Shown in pieces: positions 45,065-55,121 of a DNA stretch of 64,000 nucleotides. This DNA comes from Paenibacillus sp. SYP-B3998 (GTDB taxonomy: Bacteria > Bacillota > Bacilli > Paenibacillales > NBRC-103111). The translations under genes and the position numbers were made by a program. The stretch spans positions 186,001 to 250,000 of the forward strand of contig NZ_JAAIKC010000008.1 in NCBI RefSeq assembly GCF_010820665.1. The letters are read 5' to 3'. Position 1 is the stretch's first letter. Every line of letters starts with the position of its first letter. Below the pieces are notes generated by a model that had not been told where the DNA came from, searched no databases, and was given only the letters and a program-made list of their open reading frames with translations.

Positions 45065-46768
45065 ATGCGATTTACAGTTCGGAAAAAATTGATAGCCGTA
45101 TTTATGGTCATTTTTGTGATGATAGGATGGTTGAGCTGGACGGATATGAGCCGAATGGCTGTGTTAAAGACGAACACGAAGGATCTGGCAACGAACTGGC
45201 TGATGGGTATTGAAGTCATTGAAGAGATTCATTATAACTCCGAGCATCTCCTGACGAATTATTATCAAAAGCAATTAGAGCAAGATGTTAAAAAGCATGC
45301 ATCCTTGGATGAAGCATTAGCTAATACGGTAAAGGAAATCGATAAACTGTTAGTAAATTATAAGGAATCCGTAGCAGGTCCTGAAGATGAAAAAAACTTT
45401 AGTGAATTGACAAAGGATTGGGAAGAATTCAAAGTATATTTCGCCAAAAGTCAACAAATTGGAACCGACCCAAGTAAATTGAAAGAAGCCCAAGACAGTT
45501 TGCAGCAAATGTCAGCTGCTTTCGGCAAGTTACAGCAGAAATTGGTTGTTATGGTGAAGTTCAATCAAGATGGTGGTAAACTCGCTGAGCAAGCCAGTGC
45601 TGATTTATACAAGAAAAGTGTTACACAGTCGGTGATTGTGCTTTGCTTAATTATTGTGTTTATGTTGATTGTATGTATCGTGATTGTGAGGAATATTTCT
45701 GTACCGATTCGTAAAGCCTCTGAAGCCTTGAATCGTATCGCCGATGGCGATTTGACAGATGAGCCTCTGCAAGTGAAGAACCGAGATGAGATAGGTACGA
45801 TGATTCAAGCTGTGAACCGCATGGTTGCTCATCTGCGTACATCTGTTGACCAAATGCTGCAAGCGTCAAATAGCGTAGCCGCCTCCTCGCAGGAGTTATT
45901 TGCGAGCTCCGATCAGAATGCTTCGGCATCGAATCATGTCTCTCAAGCGGTTCAAGAATTCGCATCAGGCGCCGATGCGCAAGCGCAAAGTTCAATGGAA
46001 TGCGGCCGCGCGATGGAAGAAATGTCTGTCGGCATTCAACGTATTGCAGAGACGACATCTGATGTGTCGGATTTATCCATTTCCGCTACAGAGCTTGCCA
46101 AACAGGGTACTACTTCCATGAAACGTGTACTAACGAAAATGCAAACAGTCAGCCACTCAGTGGAAGCTGCACATAAGGTTATTCAAGAACTAGAGAAGCA
46201 TTCTCAAAATATTGGTCAGATTTCCACATTAATTGGCAGCATTGCTTCGCAAACGAATTTACTTGCTTTGAATGCGGCTATTGAAGCGGCGCGCGCTGGC
46301 GAAAGCGGTAAAGGGTTCGCAGTAGTCGCAGGAGAAGTGCGTAAATTAGCCTCTCAAACGGATGAATCCGTGAGAGGGATTTCTGAATTGATTAGCAATA
46401 TTCAACGGGATTCCGTACGTGCGGCTGAAGTTATGCACACAGGTCTGTCCGAGGTACAAGATGGGTTAAAAGAAGTTGGTGTTGCAGAACAAGCGTTTCA
46501 TCAGATCGTAAGCGCCTCCGAAGAAGTCGCTAGTAAAATTCAAGAAACTGCAGCGGCAGCAGAGCAGATGGCAGCTAGTTCGGAAGAAGTCGCAGCGACA
46601 GTAGCGAGCGTTGGATCGGTTGCGCAGCAAACAGCGGGAACTGCGCAGACGGTAGCAGCGGCAACGGAAGAACAGCTTGCTTCGACGGAGGAAATCACCG
46701 CTTCAGCCAAATCTCTTTCGGAGATAGCTCAAGAACTTCATCAGGTTGTTAATTCTTTCAAGGTTTAA
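45065..46768 (+). CDS. Methyl-accepting chemotaxis protein
   Basis: 567 residues. Helices at about 8-26 and 191-212 flank a mostly helical 4HB-type sensor; HAMP lies at about 213-268 and the signalling coiled coil continues to the end, with the hairpin tip region [31 protein letters not shown]. It sends ligand information to CheA and the flagellar motor. GGAGG about 8 bases before the ATG. The 162-base divergent gap with the hybrid kinase may hold shared control elements. Confidence 0.93.
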   Translation: MRFTVRKKLIAVFMVIFVMIGWLSWTDMSRMAVLKTNTKDLATNWLMGIEVIEEIHYNSEHLLTNYYQKQLEQDVKKHASLDEALANTVKEIDKLLVNYKESVAGPEDEKNFSELTKDWEEFKVYFAKSQQIGTDPSKLKEAQDSLQQMSAAFGKLQQKLVVMVKFNQDGGKLAEQASADLYKKSVTQSVIVLCLIIVFMLIVCIVIVRNISVPIRKASEALNRIADGDLTDEPLQVKNRDEIGTMIQAVNRMVAHLRTSVDQMLQASNSVAASSQELFASSDQNASASNHVSQAVQEFASGADAQAQSSMECGRAMEEMSVGIQRIAETTSDVSDLSISATELAKQGTTSMKRVLTKMQTVSHSVEAAHKVIQELEKHSQNIGQISTLIGSIASQTNLLALNAAIEAARAGESGKGFAVVAGEVRKLASQTDESVRGISELISNIQRDSVRAAEVMHTGLSEVQDGLKEVGVAEQAFHQIVSASEEVASKIQETAAAAEQMAASSEEVAATVASVGSVAQQTAGTAQTVAAATEEQLASTEEITASAKSLSEIAQELHQVVNSFKV

Positions 46769-46870
46769 TGAAAACCATGGAACAATGAACTTTTTTGTGA
46801 CTTCGCCACGTCTATTTTATCGGGTAAGGCCAAGACATATTTCGATGACTAGATGAGGAGTGAACATGAA

Positions 46871-48037
46871 ATGATGAAAAAACAACCTTTTAACATGTTG
46901 AAAATAGGTGTGGTCGGATGTGCAATTCTGGTTGGCGTGAGTGCTGCTGTGTTACCTGTAACAGGAAGCGCATCTGCAGCCGCAGCTGAGCATATTACGG
47001 CGGTTCCCATGAATGCTCCACTTACAGCGGTGCCTACTTCTGTAACACTTAACCCTCAAATTAAGATTAAAGATGAGATTCTCACTTCTTCAACGGAGAA
47101 TTTGAAAACCAATATAAAAGTGCCGCAGTTGACTGGCCTGCTGGATACCAACTATCAGGACGAATTGAACGACATTCTGTTATCCCATGCGAATAAGGAT
47201 CTTGCGGAATGGGAGAACGAGGCGACCGAAGCGTCAGCGGATGCGAAAGCAAGCGGGTTCGAGTATCGTCCTTATGAGCTGACTATAACATACGCCTTAA
47301 AGTCCGATGGAACCGGAAACCTGGCAGGTGTGGTATCTCTGGAAGTTACTACCTATGGAGCAACTGGCGGGACAGGGATGCCGCGTGTAGATACTTACAA
47401 CGTACTGAATGCTGCGCAAGCGCAGCGCGTTACTTTAGCGGATTTATTGGGCGATAACTTCAAGGAAACCGTGAATGCAGGGGTTCTGGCGAAGATCAAT
47501 GAAAAGCCTGAGGACTATTTTAAAGATGACTTTAAAGGCATCAGCGAAGAACAAGATTTCTTTGTAGATAAAGGCGAAGTTGTCGTCCTTTTCCCGAAAT
47601 ATAGCATTGCGCCAGGTGTCATGGGAACTCCTGGGTTTAACTTTAGCTTGCCGGCAAACTTGATTGTGAAGCCGAAGCCTGCGGATTCAACACAGGCTAA
47701 CCCAACTGTTAAGCTAGAGTTGCAAGCGGCGGACAGTTTCAATAATACGGACGGCATTGCAATGGTGCCTTTCCGCCAAGTAGCGGAAGCGCTAGGCTAT
47801 AAGGTGAAGTGGAACCAAGATACGCGCTCTGCTGAACTGAACAAAGGCACACAATGGACAAGCGTTACCGTAGGTAAAGATGCGTATTTCTTCGCTAGAA
47901 TGGCGCCTGTCGCTTTGGGCGCAGCGCCTGTCATTCAGAATGAAACACTATACGTGCCACTAAAGTTTGTCTCTGACATTTTGCATGCCGAAGTTAAGAA
48001 TGGTGATACGGGAGTTATCCATATCGAACAGAAGTAA
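46871..48037 (+). CDS. Secreted DUF3298/PdaC-like protein with copper-amine-oxidase-N domain
   Basis: 388 residues from ATG 46871, 10 bases after GAGGAG; ATG 46853 precedes that site. A signal peptide ends near ASA/AAA (about residue 38). Residues about 65-250 resemble the DUF4163-DUF3298 pair found in PdaC and RsiV-type proteins; about 285-385 is a copper amine oxidase N-terminal (stalk) domain (MVPFRQVAEALGYKVKWNQDTRSAEL, YVPLKFVSDIL), common in Paenibacillus surface proteins. No catalytic residues for a deacetylase are seen, so a binding or sensing role at the wall is more likely. Confidence 0.78.
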   Translation: MMKKQPFNMLKIGVVGCAILVGVSAAVLPVTGSASAAAAEHITAVPMNAPLTAVPTSVTLNPQIKIKDEILTSSTENLKTNIKVPQLTGLLDTNYQDELNDILLSHANKDLAEWENEATEASADAKASGFEYRPYELTITYALKSDGTGNLAGVVSLEVTTYGATGGTGMPRVDTYNVLNAAQAQRVTLADLLGDNFKETVNAGVLAKINEKPEDYFKDDFKGISEEQDFFVDKGEVVVLFPKYSIAPGVMGTPGFNFSLPANLIVKPKPADSTQANPTVKLELQAADSFNNTDGIAMVPFRQVAEALGYKVKWNQDTRSAELNKGTQWTSVTVGKDAYFFARMAPVALGAAPVIQNETLYVPLKFVSDILHAEVKNGDTGVIHIEQK

Positions 48038-48057
48038 GCTGAAATGTATAAACGCAG

Positions 48058-48100
48058 AAAGCCTCTAGCTTCCACAGGATTGTGGAAGTTAGGGGCTTTT
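48058..48100 (+). terminator. Intrinsic terminator
   Basis: AAAGCCTCTAGCTTCCACA (48058-48076) pairs with TGTGGAAGTTAGGGGCTTTT (48081-48100) with a 4-base loop. Confidence 0.9.
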
Positions 48101-48169
48101 GGCATAACACATTTCTGGAAACGTTTGCATATAGTAAGGTAAATAGCCTTATGGAGGTGAGCGTGGACG

Positions 48170-48490
48170 ATGATCTTCAAAAATGTGTTGTCCGCATTAA
48201 TAGGTATCTGGTTTATTGCAACCCCTTGGGTGTTTGGTTTTACAGATCAGATTAATCCGTACTTAGTTTGTATTTTTCTAGGCAGTCTGCAAGTGATATG
48301 TTCGCTTCTTGCCGGAGGGAAAACAGGACATAAGGTGTGGCAGAATTGGGTTTGCTTTCTCACAGGGGCGGTCTTTATTGTGCTTCCAAATCTGTACCAG
48401 TGGAGTATACTGGAATTTTTCATATTTGTCGTGCTGGGCTTTATGACCTTGCTGCTGAACTATTCCAATCTGTATTCGGACTATCAATGA
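48170..48490 (+). CDS. SPW-repeat-like membrane protein
   Basis: 106 residues, four hydrophobic helices. ALIGIWFIATPWVFGF and the parallel LTGAVFIVLPNLYQW resemble the SPW repeat family of small membrane proteins. GGAGGTGAG is about 9 bases before the ATG. The function is unknown. Confidence 0.65.
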   Translation: MIFKNVLSALIGIWFIATPWVFGFTDQINPYLVCIFLGSLQVICSLLAGGKTGHKVWQNWVCFLTGAVFIVLPNLYQWSILEFFIFVVLGFMTLLLNYSNLYSDYQ

Positions 48491-48568
48491 AGCAGGTCAG
48501 CCGGATCGAAACGTGAGATTTGGAGCCTATTCGTTTATAATGAGCATATGAATTCTTATGTCGTCGAT

Positions 48569-48595
48569 CCTAAGCACAGTGCTTAGGTTCTTTAT
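48569..48595 (+). terminator. Hairpin with T-rich tail
   Basis: CCTAAGCAC and GTGCTTAGG flank a single A (48569-48587) and are followed by TTCTTTATTT. It lies between the SPW-like gene and the methyltransferase. Confidence 0.6.
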
Positions 48596-48637
48596 TTGTG
48601 TTCCCGTTATTTTTAAAACAGAAAGGAAGACGGATTC

Positions 48638-50704
48638 ATGCTGAAATCACTGGCATTCATCAATCATTATCGGCAAGGGGATACTCAAGTTGCCGCTGAA
48701 CACCCATGGTTGCAGATTATCGTTTCTGCTGAGGAGCGTATCGTTAATTTTGAGCGAATTCAATCGATTCAGGAACTAGCGCTAGCCAATCCTGTACTTG
48801 ATTATGTAGAACGGACGTTAATGATTTTAGATCGTTTAGCGCTTTCTTTTTGGAAAAAAGAATTGTTGGAAGAGGTACTGATGTGGTCGGAAGCAGCGAA
48901 AGGAGGAACTTCGCGCGAACGCATGATTTGGCAGGAGCAGGGAATTAATTTATTTGTTCATAATAGGGGCTCAAGTCAACTTTATTGGAAAAGCCAGTCC
49001 TCTCCGGGCGATAAGGAAGAAGTCATACATACACTGATTGAAACACATGGTCTAATAGGTCAAACCATTCGCGGTGAAGTGCCTTTGCATGAACATAGCC
49101 CATTAACCGAACTAGTAACGAGCGGTAAACTTACGGAGGATGAACTGCGTGGCTTGTTGGTGCCGCTGAACCAGTGTATTATCGGTGCCGTTTCACAAAC
49201 GTTATGGCATTCGGTTGAGGCGGAAGTCGGGAACATTGTGGAACAAATTGTTTCAGGTTCATTTGCTGTTGAATTTCCTCTAAAGGAACGGTTAGCAAGA
49301 CTCAGGGACCTCGCTATAAAGAAAGGCGAAAATTTCGATGCTGAATTCGAAAAGCTGGCACCCCAATTCTCTATCGAAGCGTTAGCTGCATTTTTGGAGC
49401 GTAAAACATTGTGGTTCGTCGAATCGGCGCTTCAAGACTTCTCCTTCGAGCAATTGCTAAAGGTATTCTTGCTTGTCATGCAGCAAGAGCAGCACACGGC
49501 TGCAATCCGGCATATTAGCTTCGAGCCTCTGATGAGTTTGATGTACTATGATTATAAAGGCGTCAAAAAGGTTAATGTGTATAAGAAACGAATGATTGAG
49601 AAGTATTTAAGCGAGCTGACTTGGACGGATATTCAAGAGGGATGTGAACATAGCGGAAATGCCCATTTGACGCATCTTATAGCAATCAAGCCCAAGCTGC
49701 CTGATACGATCTTTTTTACATTTGACTTTTCGGCGGCGGCGGAGAAGTTAATTGCGTTCTGCGTTGAAGCGGAGAAATCCCCGCTTTATGAGAAAGCAGT
49801 TCTGCTCCTGTTCGATTTATTCGAGCTGCGCCGAGATGCCTATGACCGTTTCCATAACGAGGAAGCGTATTTGGCGACAATGAATCAAACTGCGGATTAT
49901 AAAAAACGGATGCTCGACTATGTCGTTGGGGAGCGCGTTGTGGATATCGGGCCAGGCGGCGGTGTCATGCTGGATCTGATTGAACAGCATTTGCCGGACA
50001 AGCATCCCATCGGCATCGATATTTCCTTGAATGTAATTGAAGCCCTGCAGCGCAAGAAGCAGCTGGAAGGCCACAAGTGGGAAGTGAGGAAGGGAGATGC
50101 GTTGAACCTGAGAGAATATGTGGAGCCAGGCAGTATTGGCACAGTTATTTTCTCCTCTATTCTGCATGAGCTGTATTCCTATATTCCTTTCAATGGAAAG
50201 AAATTCAATCATGAGACTGTCGCAGCGGCGTTGCGCAGCGCCTTCGACGTACTTTCTCCAGGAGGCAGAATTGTCATCAGGGACGGTATTATGACGGAGC
50301 CCCGCGATCAGACGCGGAGAATTCGCTTCCTGAAGCCGGATACGATGGGGTGGCTGGAGCGATATGCCAAAGATTTTGCGGGTAGGGCAATTAAATATGA
50401 AGTTTTATCGGTCGATGAAGTCAGGATGCCAGTCAACGATGCGATGGAATTTCTTTATACCTATACTTGGGGAGAAGAAGCTTACGTACATGAAATTCAA
50501 GAGCAGTTCGGTTACTTCACACCAAGCGAGTACATCGCGTTTATTCATGAGACACTAGGGCCTGAGGCCAAAATTATAGAGAACCGTCATTTCCTTCAAG
50601 AAGGATATACAGAAGCGCTGGGAGATAGAGTAAGGATTATGAATGAAGAGGGTCTCATGGTTCCATTACCAGACAGCACCTGTTTAATTGTAATTGAAAA
50701 ATAA
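48638..50704 (+). CDS. Class I SAM-dependent methyltransferase with large unknown N-terminal domain
   Basis: 688 residues. The C-terminal part (about 425-590) is a Rossmann methyltransferase with motif I VVDIGPGGGVMLDL, motif II IGIDIS, a GDALNL acidic loop and SSILHELYSY motif IV. The N-terminal about 420 residues are helical and match no family I recognise. AGAAAGGAAG precedes the ATG. Its product and substrate are unknown; it lies just before the NAD salvage genes but with a separate promoter between them. Confidence 0.75.
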   Translation: MLKSLAFINHYRQGDTQVAAEHPWLQIIVSAEERIVNFERIQSIQELALANPVLDYVERTLMILDRLALSFWKKELLEEVLMWSEAAKGGTSRERMIWQEQGINLFVHNRGSSQLYWKSQSSPGDKEEVIHTLIETHGLIGQTIRGEVPLHEHSPLTELVTSGKLTEDELRGLLVPLNQCIIGAVSQTLWHSVEAEVGNIVEQIVSGSFAVEFPLKERLARLRDLAIKKGENFDAEFEKLAPQFSIEALAAFLERKTLWFVESALQDFSFEQLLKVFLLVMQQEQHTAAIRHISFEPLMSLMYYDYKGVKKVNVYKKRMIEKYLSELTWTDIQEGCEHSGNAHLTHLIAIKPKLPDTIFFTFDFSAAAEKLIAFCVEAEKSPLYEKAVLLLFDLFELRRDAYDRFHNEEAYLATMNQTADYKKRMLDYVVGERVVDIGPGGGVMLDLIEQHLPDKHPIGIDISLNVIEALQRKKQLEGHKWEVRKGDALNLREYVEPGSIGTVIFSSILHELYSYIPFNGKKFNHETVAAALRSAFDVLSPGGRIVIRDGIMTEPRDQTRRIRFLKPDTMGWLERYAKDFAGRAIKYEVLSVDEVRMPVNDAMEFLYTYTWGEEAYVHEIQEQFGYFTPSEYIAFIHETLGPEAKIIENRHFLQEGYTEALGDRVRIMNEEGLMVPLPDSTCLIVIEK

Positions 50705-50716
50705 GGTAAGAGCTGC

Positions 50717-50764
50717 TTGACTTTTGAAATGTATATATGTCATAATGAAAATATCAAAATGATA
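50717..50764 (+). promoter_or_regulatory. Promoter and candidate operator of the NrtR-like gene
   Basis: TTGACT (50717-50722), 18 bases, CATAAT (50741-50746). Just downstream TATCA-AAA-TGATA (50752-50764) is an inverted repeat that could be the autoregulatory site. Confidence 0.5.
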
Positions 50765-50771
50765 ATATGGA

Positions 50772-51569
50772 ATGCAGGGAAAAGCAGGTGATCCGTTGAA
50801 CGAGCAAGTTGAGAACGAATCTAACTATCGAGCAAGCAAATATCGTACTCCCGATGGCGCACCTGCTGATATCGTTATCTTCACAATAACGACTTCGGAG
50901 AAAGCCTCAGTGAAGAAATCGTTGCCGACAAGAGAGCTGCAAGTACTCTTGATCCAAAGGAAGCAGTGGCCATATGCAGGCCAATGGGCGCTGCCTGGCG
51001 GCTTCTCCATGGAAACGGAGACGATTCAAGAGAGCGCTCGGCGCGAGCTAACGGAGGAGACGGGAGTAGCCGATGTGCACATCGAATATTTCAATGTGTA
51101 CAGTACCCCTCAGCGCGATCCGCGGGGATGGATCATTTCTCATGCATTTTTTGCGCTTGTTCATGAGCAGCTCCTGGAGAATCGCAAAGCCGCTGACGAT
51201 GCGGCCGATGTCCGATTGTTCCCCGTCGAAGAAGCGTTGGCGATGGATCTCGCTTTTGACCATGAAGTGATCCTAAGGGATGCGCTGGTCCACATTCAGC
51301 AAAAGATGCTGACGACGACGATCGCCAAAGAGTTCCTGCCAGAAGAATTTACGATCAGCGAGCTGTATCAAGTCATTCAAACGGTTGTTCCGGAGTTCCA
51401 AGAGCGGAATTTCATTCGAAAAATTACGTCGACCCAAAGCCGGAGCGGGATCATTGAGGAAGTCATGGGGCACGATGGGAAAAGCAAAATGTCCAACCGT
51501 TACTCCCAACGCGCCGCACAGTTGTATCGGTTTACAGATTATGTGCCTCAGCTGTCTATTTACAGCTAG
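50772..51569 (+). CDS. Nudix-type regulator of NAD metabolism, NrtR-like
   Basis: 265 residues from ATG 50772; a TTG at 50796 with GCAGGTG upstream is a realistic alternative. The Nudix box is complete (G77 to V99, GFSMETE then RELTEETGV), so ADP-ribose hydrolysis is possible. The C-terminal about 75 residues form a winged helix of the NrtR type (FTISELYQVIQ, RNFIRKI), which in NrtR binds DNA and is released by ADP-ribose. Its position ahead of nicotinamidase, nadE and pncB supports control of NAD salvage. Confidence 0.82.
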   Translation: MQGKAGDPLNEQVENESNYRASKYRTPDGAPADIVIFTITTSEKASVKKSLPTRELQVLLIQRKQWPYAGQWALPGGFSMETETIQESARRELTEETGVADVHIEYFNVYSTPQRDPRGWIISHAFFALVHEQLLENRKAADDAADVRLFPVEEALAMDLAFDHEVILRDALVHIQQKMLTTTIAKEFLPEEFTISELYQVIQTVVPEFQERNFIRKITSTQSRSGIIEEVMGHDGKSKMSNRYSQRAAQLYRFTDYVPQLSIYS

Positions 51570-51580
51570 GCTTCTCTTTT

Positions 51581-51594
51581 CAATATTGATATTG
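51581..51594. promoter_or_regulatory. Candidate operator before the nicotinamidase gene
   Basis: CAATAT-TG-ATATTG is a perfect inverted repeat at 51581-51594. On the opposite strand it shares AATATCAA with the repeat at 50750-50757 upstream of the NrtR-like gene. It overlaps a possible -35 (TTGATA). Confidence 0.4.
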
Positions 51595-51638
51595 TCTTTT
51601 TAATAGTATTATAAATACTTTATGAAGGAGTGCTGGTG

Positions 51639-52181
51639 ATGAAAGCTTTAATCGTGATTGATTATACGGTTGATTTTGTTGTTGGGAAACTTCCATGCTG
51701 GGAGCCGGGTATCGCAATTGAGGATCGAATATGTGAGCTTACGGAGCAATTCCTTGCGGCTCAGCATGAGGTCATTCTGGCTGTCGATCTCCATGATGAA
51801 GAAGATCCTTATCATCCTGAGACAAAGTTGTTTCCTCCGCATAATATTCGTGGCACGAGTGGACGAGAGCTTTACGGGAAGCTGAAAGCCGTGTATGAAC
51901 ACAAGCAGGATTTGATTTATTGGATGGATAAAACGCGATATAGCGCCTTCTGTGGGACAGATCTGGAGCTCAGATTAAGAGCAAGAGGCATCCATGAGGT
52001 TCATCTGGTTGGCGTTTGCACAGACATTTGCGTGCTTCATACCGCGATAGACGCTTACAATAAAGGATTTCATGTCGTTGTTCATAGTGACGCAGTCGCT
52101 AGCTTTAACCCGCAGGGTCATCAGTGGGCTTTGCAGCATTTTCAGGGCTCGCTTGGAGCAGCAGTTGTCACAAACGCTTAA
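51639..52181 (+). CDS. pncA: Nicotinamidase/isochorismatase-family hydrolase
   Basis: 180 residues from ATG 51639, with GAAGGAG 9 bases upstream. Catalytic triad candidates are Asp8 (IVIDYTVDF), Lys98 (DKTRYSAF) and Cys131 (CTDIC), as in nicotinamidases. It converts nicotinamide to nicotinate, the substrate of PncB encoded two genes downstream. The metal-binding histidine pattern of classical PncA is only partly visible, so a related amidase is the alternative, but the context argues for nicotinamidase. Confidence 0.85.
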   Translation: MKALIVIDYTVDFVVGKLPCWEPGIAIEDRICELTEQFLAAQHEVILAVDLHDEEDPYHPETKLFPPHNIRGTSGRELYGKLKAVYEHKQDLIYWMDKTRYSAFCGTDLELRLRARGIHEVHLVGVCTDICVLHTAIDAYNKGFHVVVHSDAVASFNPQGHQWALQHFQGSLGAAVVTNA

Positions 52182-52207
52182 CCCACATAGGGAAGGAGTT
52201 GGAGAGA

Positions 52208-53041
52208 ATGGGAGGCGCTATGCAGGAACGTATACGAACTAAGTTGGATGTGAAAAGCATCATCGATGCCAAGGAAGAAATTGAAAAGCGAATTCACTTC
52301 CTCAAGCAATATGTGAAACATACAGGGGCCCGAGGCTATGTGCTTGGACTATCGGGCGGACAAGACTCGACCTTAACGGGCAAACTGGCGCAGATGGCCA
52401 TGGATGAACTGAACGAGGAAAGCAGCGAGGAGGCGTTTCAGTTCATAGCTGTAAGGCTGCCTTACAGCGTGCAGCAGGATGAAGCGGATGCGCAGGATGC
52501 AATTCGATTCATCGCACCGACCCGCGTAGTAACGGTTAATATTCAGCCAGCAGTAGATGCAGCTGTTGGGCAATTCTTAGTAGCTACGGGAGAGAAGCTG
52601 AGCGACTTTCATAAAGGTAATGTGAAAGCCCGCGAGCGAATGAAAGTGCAGTATGATTTGGCTGCGCATTATCGCTTGCTCGTGCTGGGAACGGATCATG
52701 CGGCGGAAGCCATTACGGGTTTTTTCACCAAGCATGGGGACGGTGCATGCGATGTCGCTCCCATTTACGGACTCAATAAACGTCAAGGCAAACAACTGTT
52801 GCAAACGCTCGGATGTCCAGCGCATTTGTATTCAAAAAAGCCAACGGCCGATCTTGAAGATCTGAAGCCGGGGCTGCCTGATGAAGAGGCGCTAGGCCTT
52901 ACATATGAGCAACTGGATGACTATTTGGAAGGTAGGCATTTGCCGGAAGAAGCTGTGCGATTGATAGAAGCGGGGTATGCGGCTACAGCACATAAACGAC
53001 AAGGGCCTGTTACGGTATATGATCAATGGTGGAAGGGATGA
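52208..53041 (+). CDS. nadE: NAD+ synthetase (ammonia-dependent)
   Basis: 277 residues from ATG 52208; ATG 52220 is an alternative with its own GGGAGG. It adenylates and amidates nicotinate adenine dinucleotide to NAD+. The PP-loop [14 protein letters not shown] near residue 46 and [26 protein letters not shown] are diagnostic. No glutaminase domain is fused, so ammonia is the nitrogen source. It overlaps or abuts pncB (stop at 53039-53041). Confidence 0.95.
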   Translation: MGGAMQERIRTKLDVKSIIDAKEEIEKRIHFLKQYVKHTGARGYVLGLSGGQDSTLTGKLAQMAMDELNEESSEEAFQFIAVRLPYSVQQDEADAQDAIRFIAPTRVVTVNIQPAVDAAVGQFLVATGEKLSDFHKGNVKARERMKVQYDLAAHYRLLVLGTDHAAEAITGFFTKHGDGACDVAPIYGLNKRQGKQLLQTLGCPAHLYSKKPTADLEDLKPGLPDEEALGLTYEQLDDYLEGRHLPEEAVRLIEAGYAATAHKRQGPVTVYDQWWKG

Positions 53042-53046
53042 ACGCG

Positions 53047-54489
53047 ATGAACTACGACAACTTAACACTCCATACGGATAAATATCAGATCAATATGATG
53101 TATGCTCACTGGGTACAGGGCTCGCAGAACGAGAAGGCCATATTCGAGGTGTATTTCCGCAAGCTGCCTTTCGGCAATGGGTATGCCGTATTTGCTGGTT
53201 TAGAACGGATTGTGCACTATATCCAGAACCTTCGTTTTGGCGAACAGGAGATTGCCTATTTGCGCACGCAGGAGGAGAACTACAAGGAAGAGTTCCTGAC
53301 GGAGCTGCAGCAATTCCGTTTCACTGGGAATCTGCATGCCGTTCCCGAAGGAACACTAGTGTTCCCGAATGTGCCGCTAGTTCGCATCGAGGCTCGCGTG
53401 TTCGAGGCGCAACTCGTTGAGACTGCGATCCTCAATTTCTTGAACTACCAGACGCTCATTGCGACGAAAGCTTCGCGCGTCAAGCAAGTGGCGCCTCATG
53501 ATGTGCTGTTGGAATTCGGCACGCGTCGCGCTCAAGAAGCCGATGCGGCAATCTGGGGCGCGCGGGCGGCCTATCTCGCAGGCTTCCATGCGACCTCTAA
53601 TCTTCGCGCGGGCATGCTGTTCGGCATCCCGACCAAAGGGACGCACGCTCATGCTTGGGTGCAGGGACACGATACCGAAGAAGAGGCGTTCCGTAAATAT
53701 GCTGAGGCGCTTCCAGACCAAGTGACGCTGCTCGTAGATACTTACGACACGCTGAGAATCGGCGTGCCAAACGCCATTAAGACGGCGCGCTACTTGCGGA
53801 GCCTAGGGAAGCAAATGAACGCCATCCGACTGGATAGCGGCGATTTGGCTTATTTATCGCAGCAAGCGAGAAAAATGCTAGATGAAGCGGGATTTCCCGA
53901 AGTGAAAATTGTCGCATCGAACGATTTGGATGAAAATATCATTTTCAATCTAAAAGGGCAAGATGCCAAGATTGACGTCTGGGGGGTAGGTACCCAACTC
54001 ATCACTGCGGCCGATCAACCTGCGCTAGGCGGGGTTTATAAGCTGGTTGCACGAGAGAAGGATGGCGACTATGTACCTGTCATCAAAATATCGGGAAATC
54101 CGGAAAAAGTATCGAATCCCGGGTTCAAGGAAGTTTATCGTATTATGAATAAGCAGACAGGTAAGGCTGAAGCTGACTACTTAGCGCTTAAGCATGAAGT
54201 GGATGTCAAGAAGGGGGAGCGCATTAAGTTGTTTGACCCGACGCATACGTATATCCATAAATATATAGATGATTACGAAGCCATTCCGCTGCTTCAGGCT
54301 ATTTATGCGCAGGGGGAAATGGTGTATGAACTGCCGACGCTAGAGCAGATTCGAACGTATCATACCGCTCAAATGCAGATGTTCTGGCCGCAGTATTTGC
54401 GGAAGCTGAATCCTGAAGTGTACCGTATTAATTTAAGCACGGAAGTATGGACGCTGAAAATGGATTTAATTCACAGATATCAAGTCTAG
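53047..54489 (+). CDS. pncB: Nicotinate phosphoribosyltransferase
   Basis: 480 residues from ATG 53047, 9 bases after GGAAGGG; ATG 53038 would overlap the nadE stop as ATGA. It joins nicotinate to PRPP to make nicotinate mononucleotide. The N-terminal TDKYQINMMYAHW, EFGTRRAQEADAA, GTHAHAWV and IRLDSGDLAYLS motifs are typical. It closes the NAD salvage operon. Confidence 0.95.
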   Translation: MNYDNLTLHTDKYQINMMYAHWVQGSQNEKAIFEVYFRKLPFGNGYAVFAGLERIVHYIQNLRFGEQEIAYLRTQEENYKEEFLTELQQFRFTGNLHAVPEGTLVFPNVPLVRIEARVFEAQLVETAILNFLNYQTLIATKASRVKQVAPHDVLLEFGTRRAQEADAAIWGARAAYLAGFHATSNLRAGMLFGIPTKGTHAHAWVQGHDTEEEAFRKYAEALPDQVTLLVDTYDTLRIGVPNAIKTARYLRSLGKQMNAIRLDSGDLAYLSQQARKMLDEAGFPEVKIVASNDLDENIIFNLKGQDAKIDVWGVGTQLITAADQPALGGVYKLVAREKDGDYVPVIKISGNPEKVSNPGFKEVYRIMNKQTGKAEADYLALKHEVDVKKGERIKLFDPTHTYIHKYIDDYEAIPLLQAIYAQGEMVYELPTLEQIRTYHTAQMQMFWPQYLRKLNPEVYRINLSTEVWTLKMDLIHRYQV

Positions 54490-54759
54490 TCACTGCGATT
54501 GGTATCATATACCTGTTAGCAAATTTTGTATAGGCAAGCAGGCGATCAAATTAGATTATATTTAACATTTGATGTTATATATGTCTAGTCATTCTTTGAT
54601 TTTCTGAACCTATCTCGCTATTTCTTCGTTTTACGCAAGAATGATGAGAACGGAAGCAATCGGAAGCATTTCTATCAAAAATAAAAGGGGCCTCCCTTTG
54701 GGTCCGCTTTCATAGGTGGAATTACGGCGAAAAAACGGGAATAGGTCTCGCCAACGTGT
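54490..54759. other. Intergenic region without gene
   Basis: No convincing coding frame or RNA was seen. An AAAGGG/CCCTTT hairpin at 54684-54699 has a T-run only when read on the minus strand, so it is not a clear terminator for pncB. Confidence 0.5.
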
Positions 54760-54788
54760 TTTACAAAGGTTGCTAATAGGAGTAATAT
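54760..54788 (+). promoter_or_regulatory. Promoter of the first c-di-AMP riboswitch unit
   Basis: TTTACA (54760-54765), exactly 17 bases, TAATAT (54783-54788). The same -35/-10 pair with the same spacing precedes the tandem riboswitches at 61241. Confidence 0.6.
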
Positions 54789-54820
54789 TCGTCTCAACAA
54801 CTTCAGAACGTAAGTCAAAA

Positions 54821-54980
54821 CGCTGAGTCCCCAACAGGGGAGCGGGGGAACCAATAAGAAACCAGAGCATGCAACAGGAATGGTTTCTAGGGGTGAATCC
54901 TAGGCAAGCGCAGCTTGCCAAGGTAGGGCACTCTCAAGCCCGAATCCGACAGCTAACCTCGTAAGCGTATTGAGAGAGAA
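54821..54980 (+). ncRNA. c-di-AMP (ydaO-yuaA) riboswitch, copy 1
   Basis: It contains the ydaO core in order: a GCGGGGGAACC segment (54842), GGGGTGAATCC (54890), AGGTAGGGC (54921) and CCGAATCCGACAGCTAACCT near 54940, closed by GTAAGCG pairing with the 5' CGCT. GAGAGAG follows. An intrinsic terminator at 55025 lies 45 bases downstream. In known cases c-di-AMP binding favours termination. It governs the 154-aa gene, kdpB and the GGDEF-EAL gene. Confidence 0.9.
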
Positions 54981-55024
54981 CCATTTGCGATCGTGCCTTT
55001 AGCAGCTCGTTTCTTCGTGTTGAC

Positions 55025-55068
55025 AAAGAAGCCCGAGAGTAGAGATTCTCTACTCTTAGGCTTCTTTC
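55025..55068 (+). terminator. Riboswitch terminator, copy 1
   Basis: AAAGAAGCC (55025-55033) pairs with GGCTTCTTT (55059-55067) and an inner AGTAGAGA/TCTCTACT stem strengthens it. Confidence 0.88.
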
Positions 55069-55121
55069 TGTTTGTTTCAAGTATGGTATTGAAATGAATA
55101 GACCAATCAGGAGAGTGAAGA

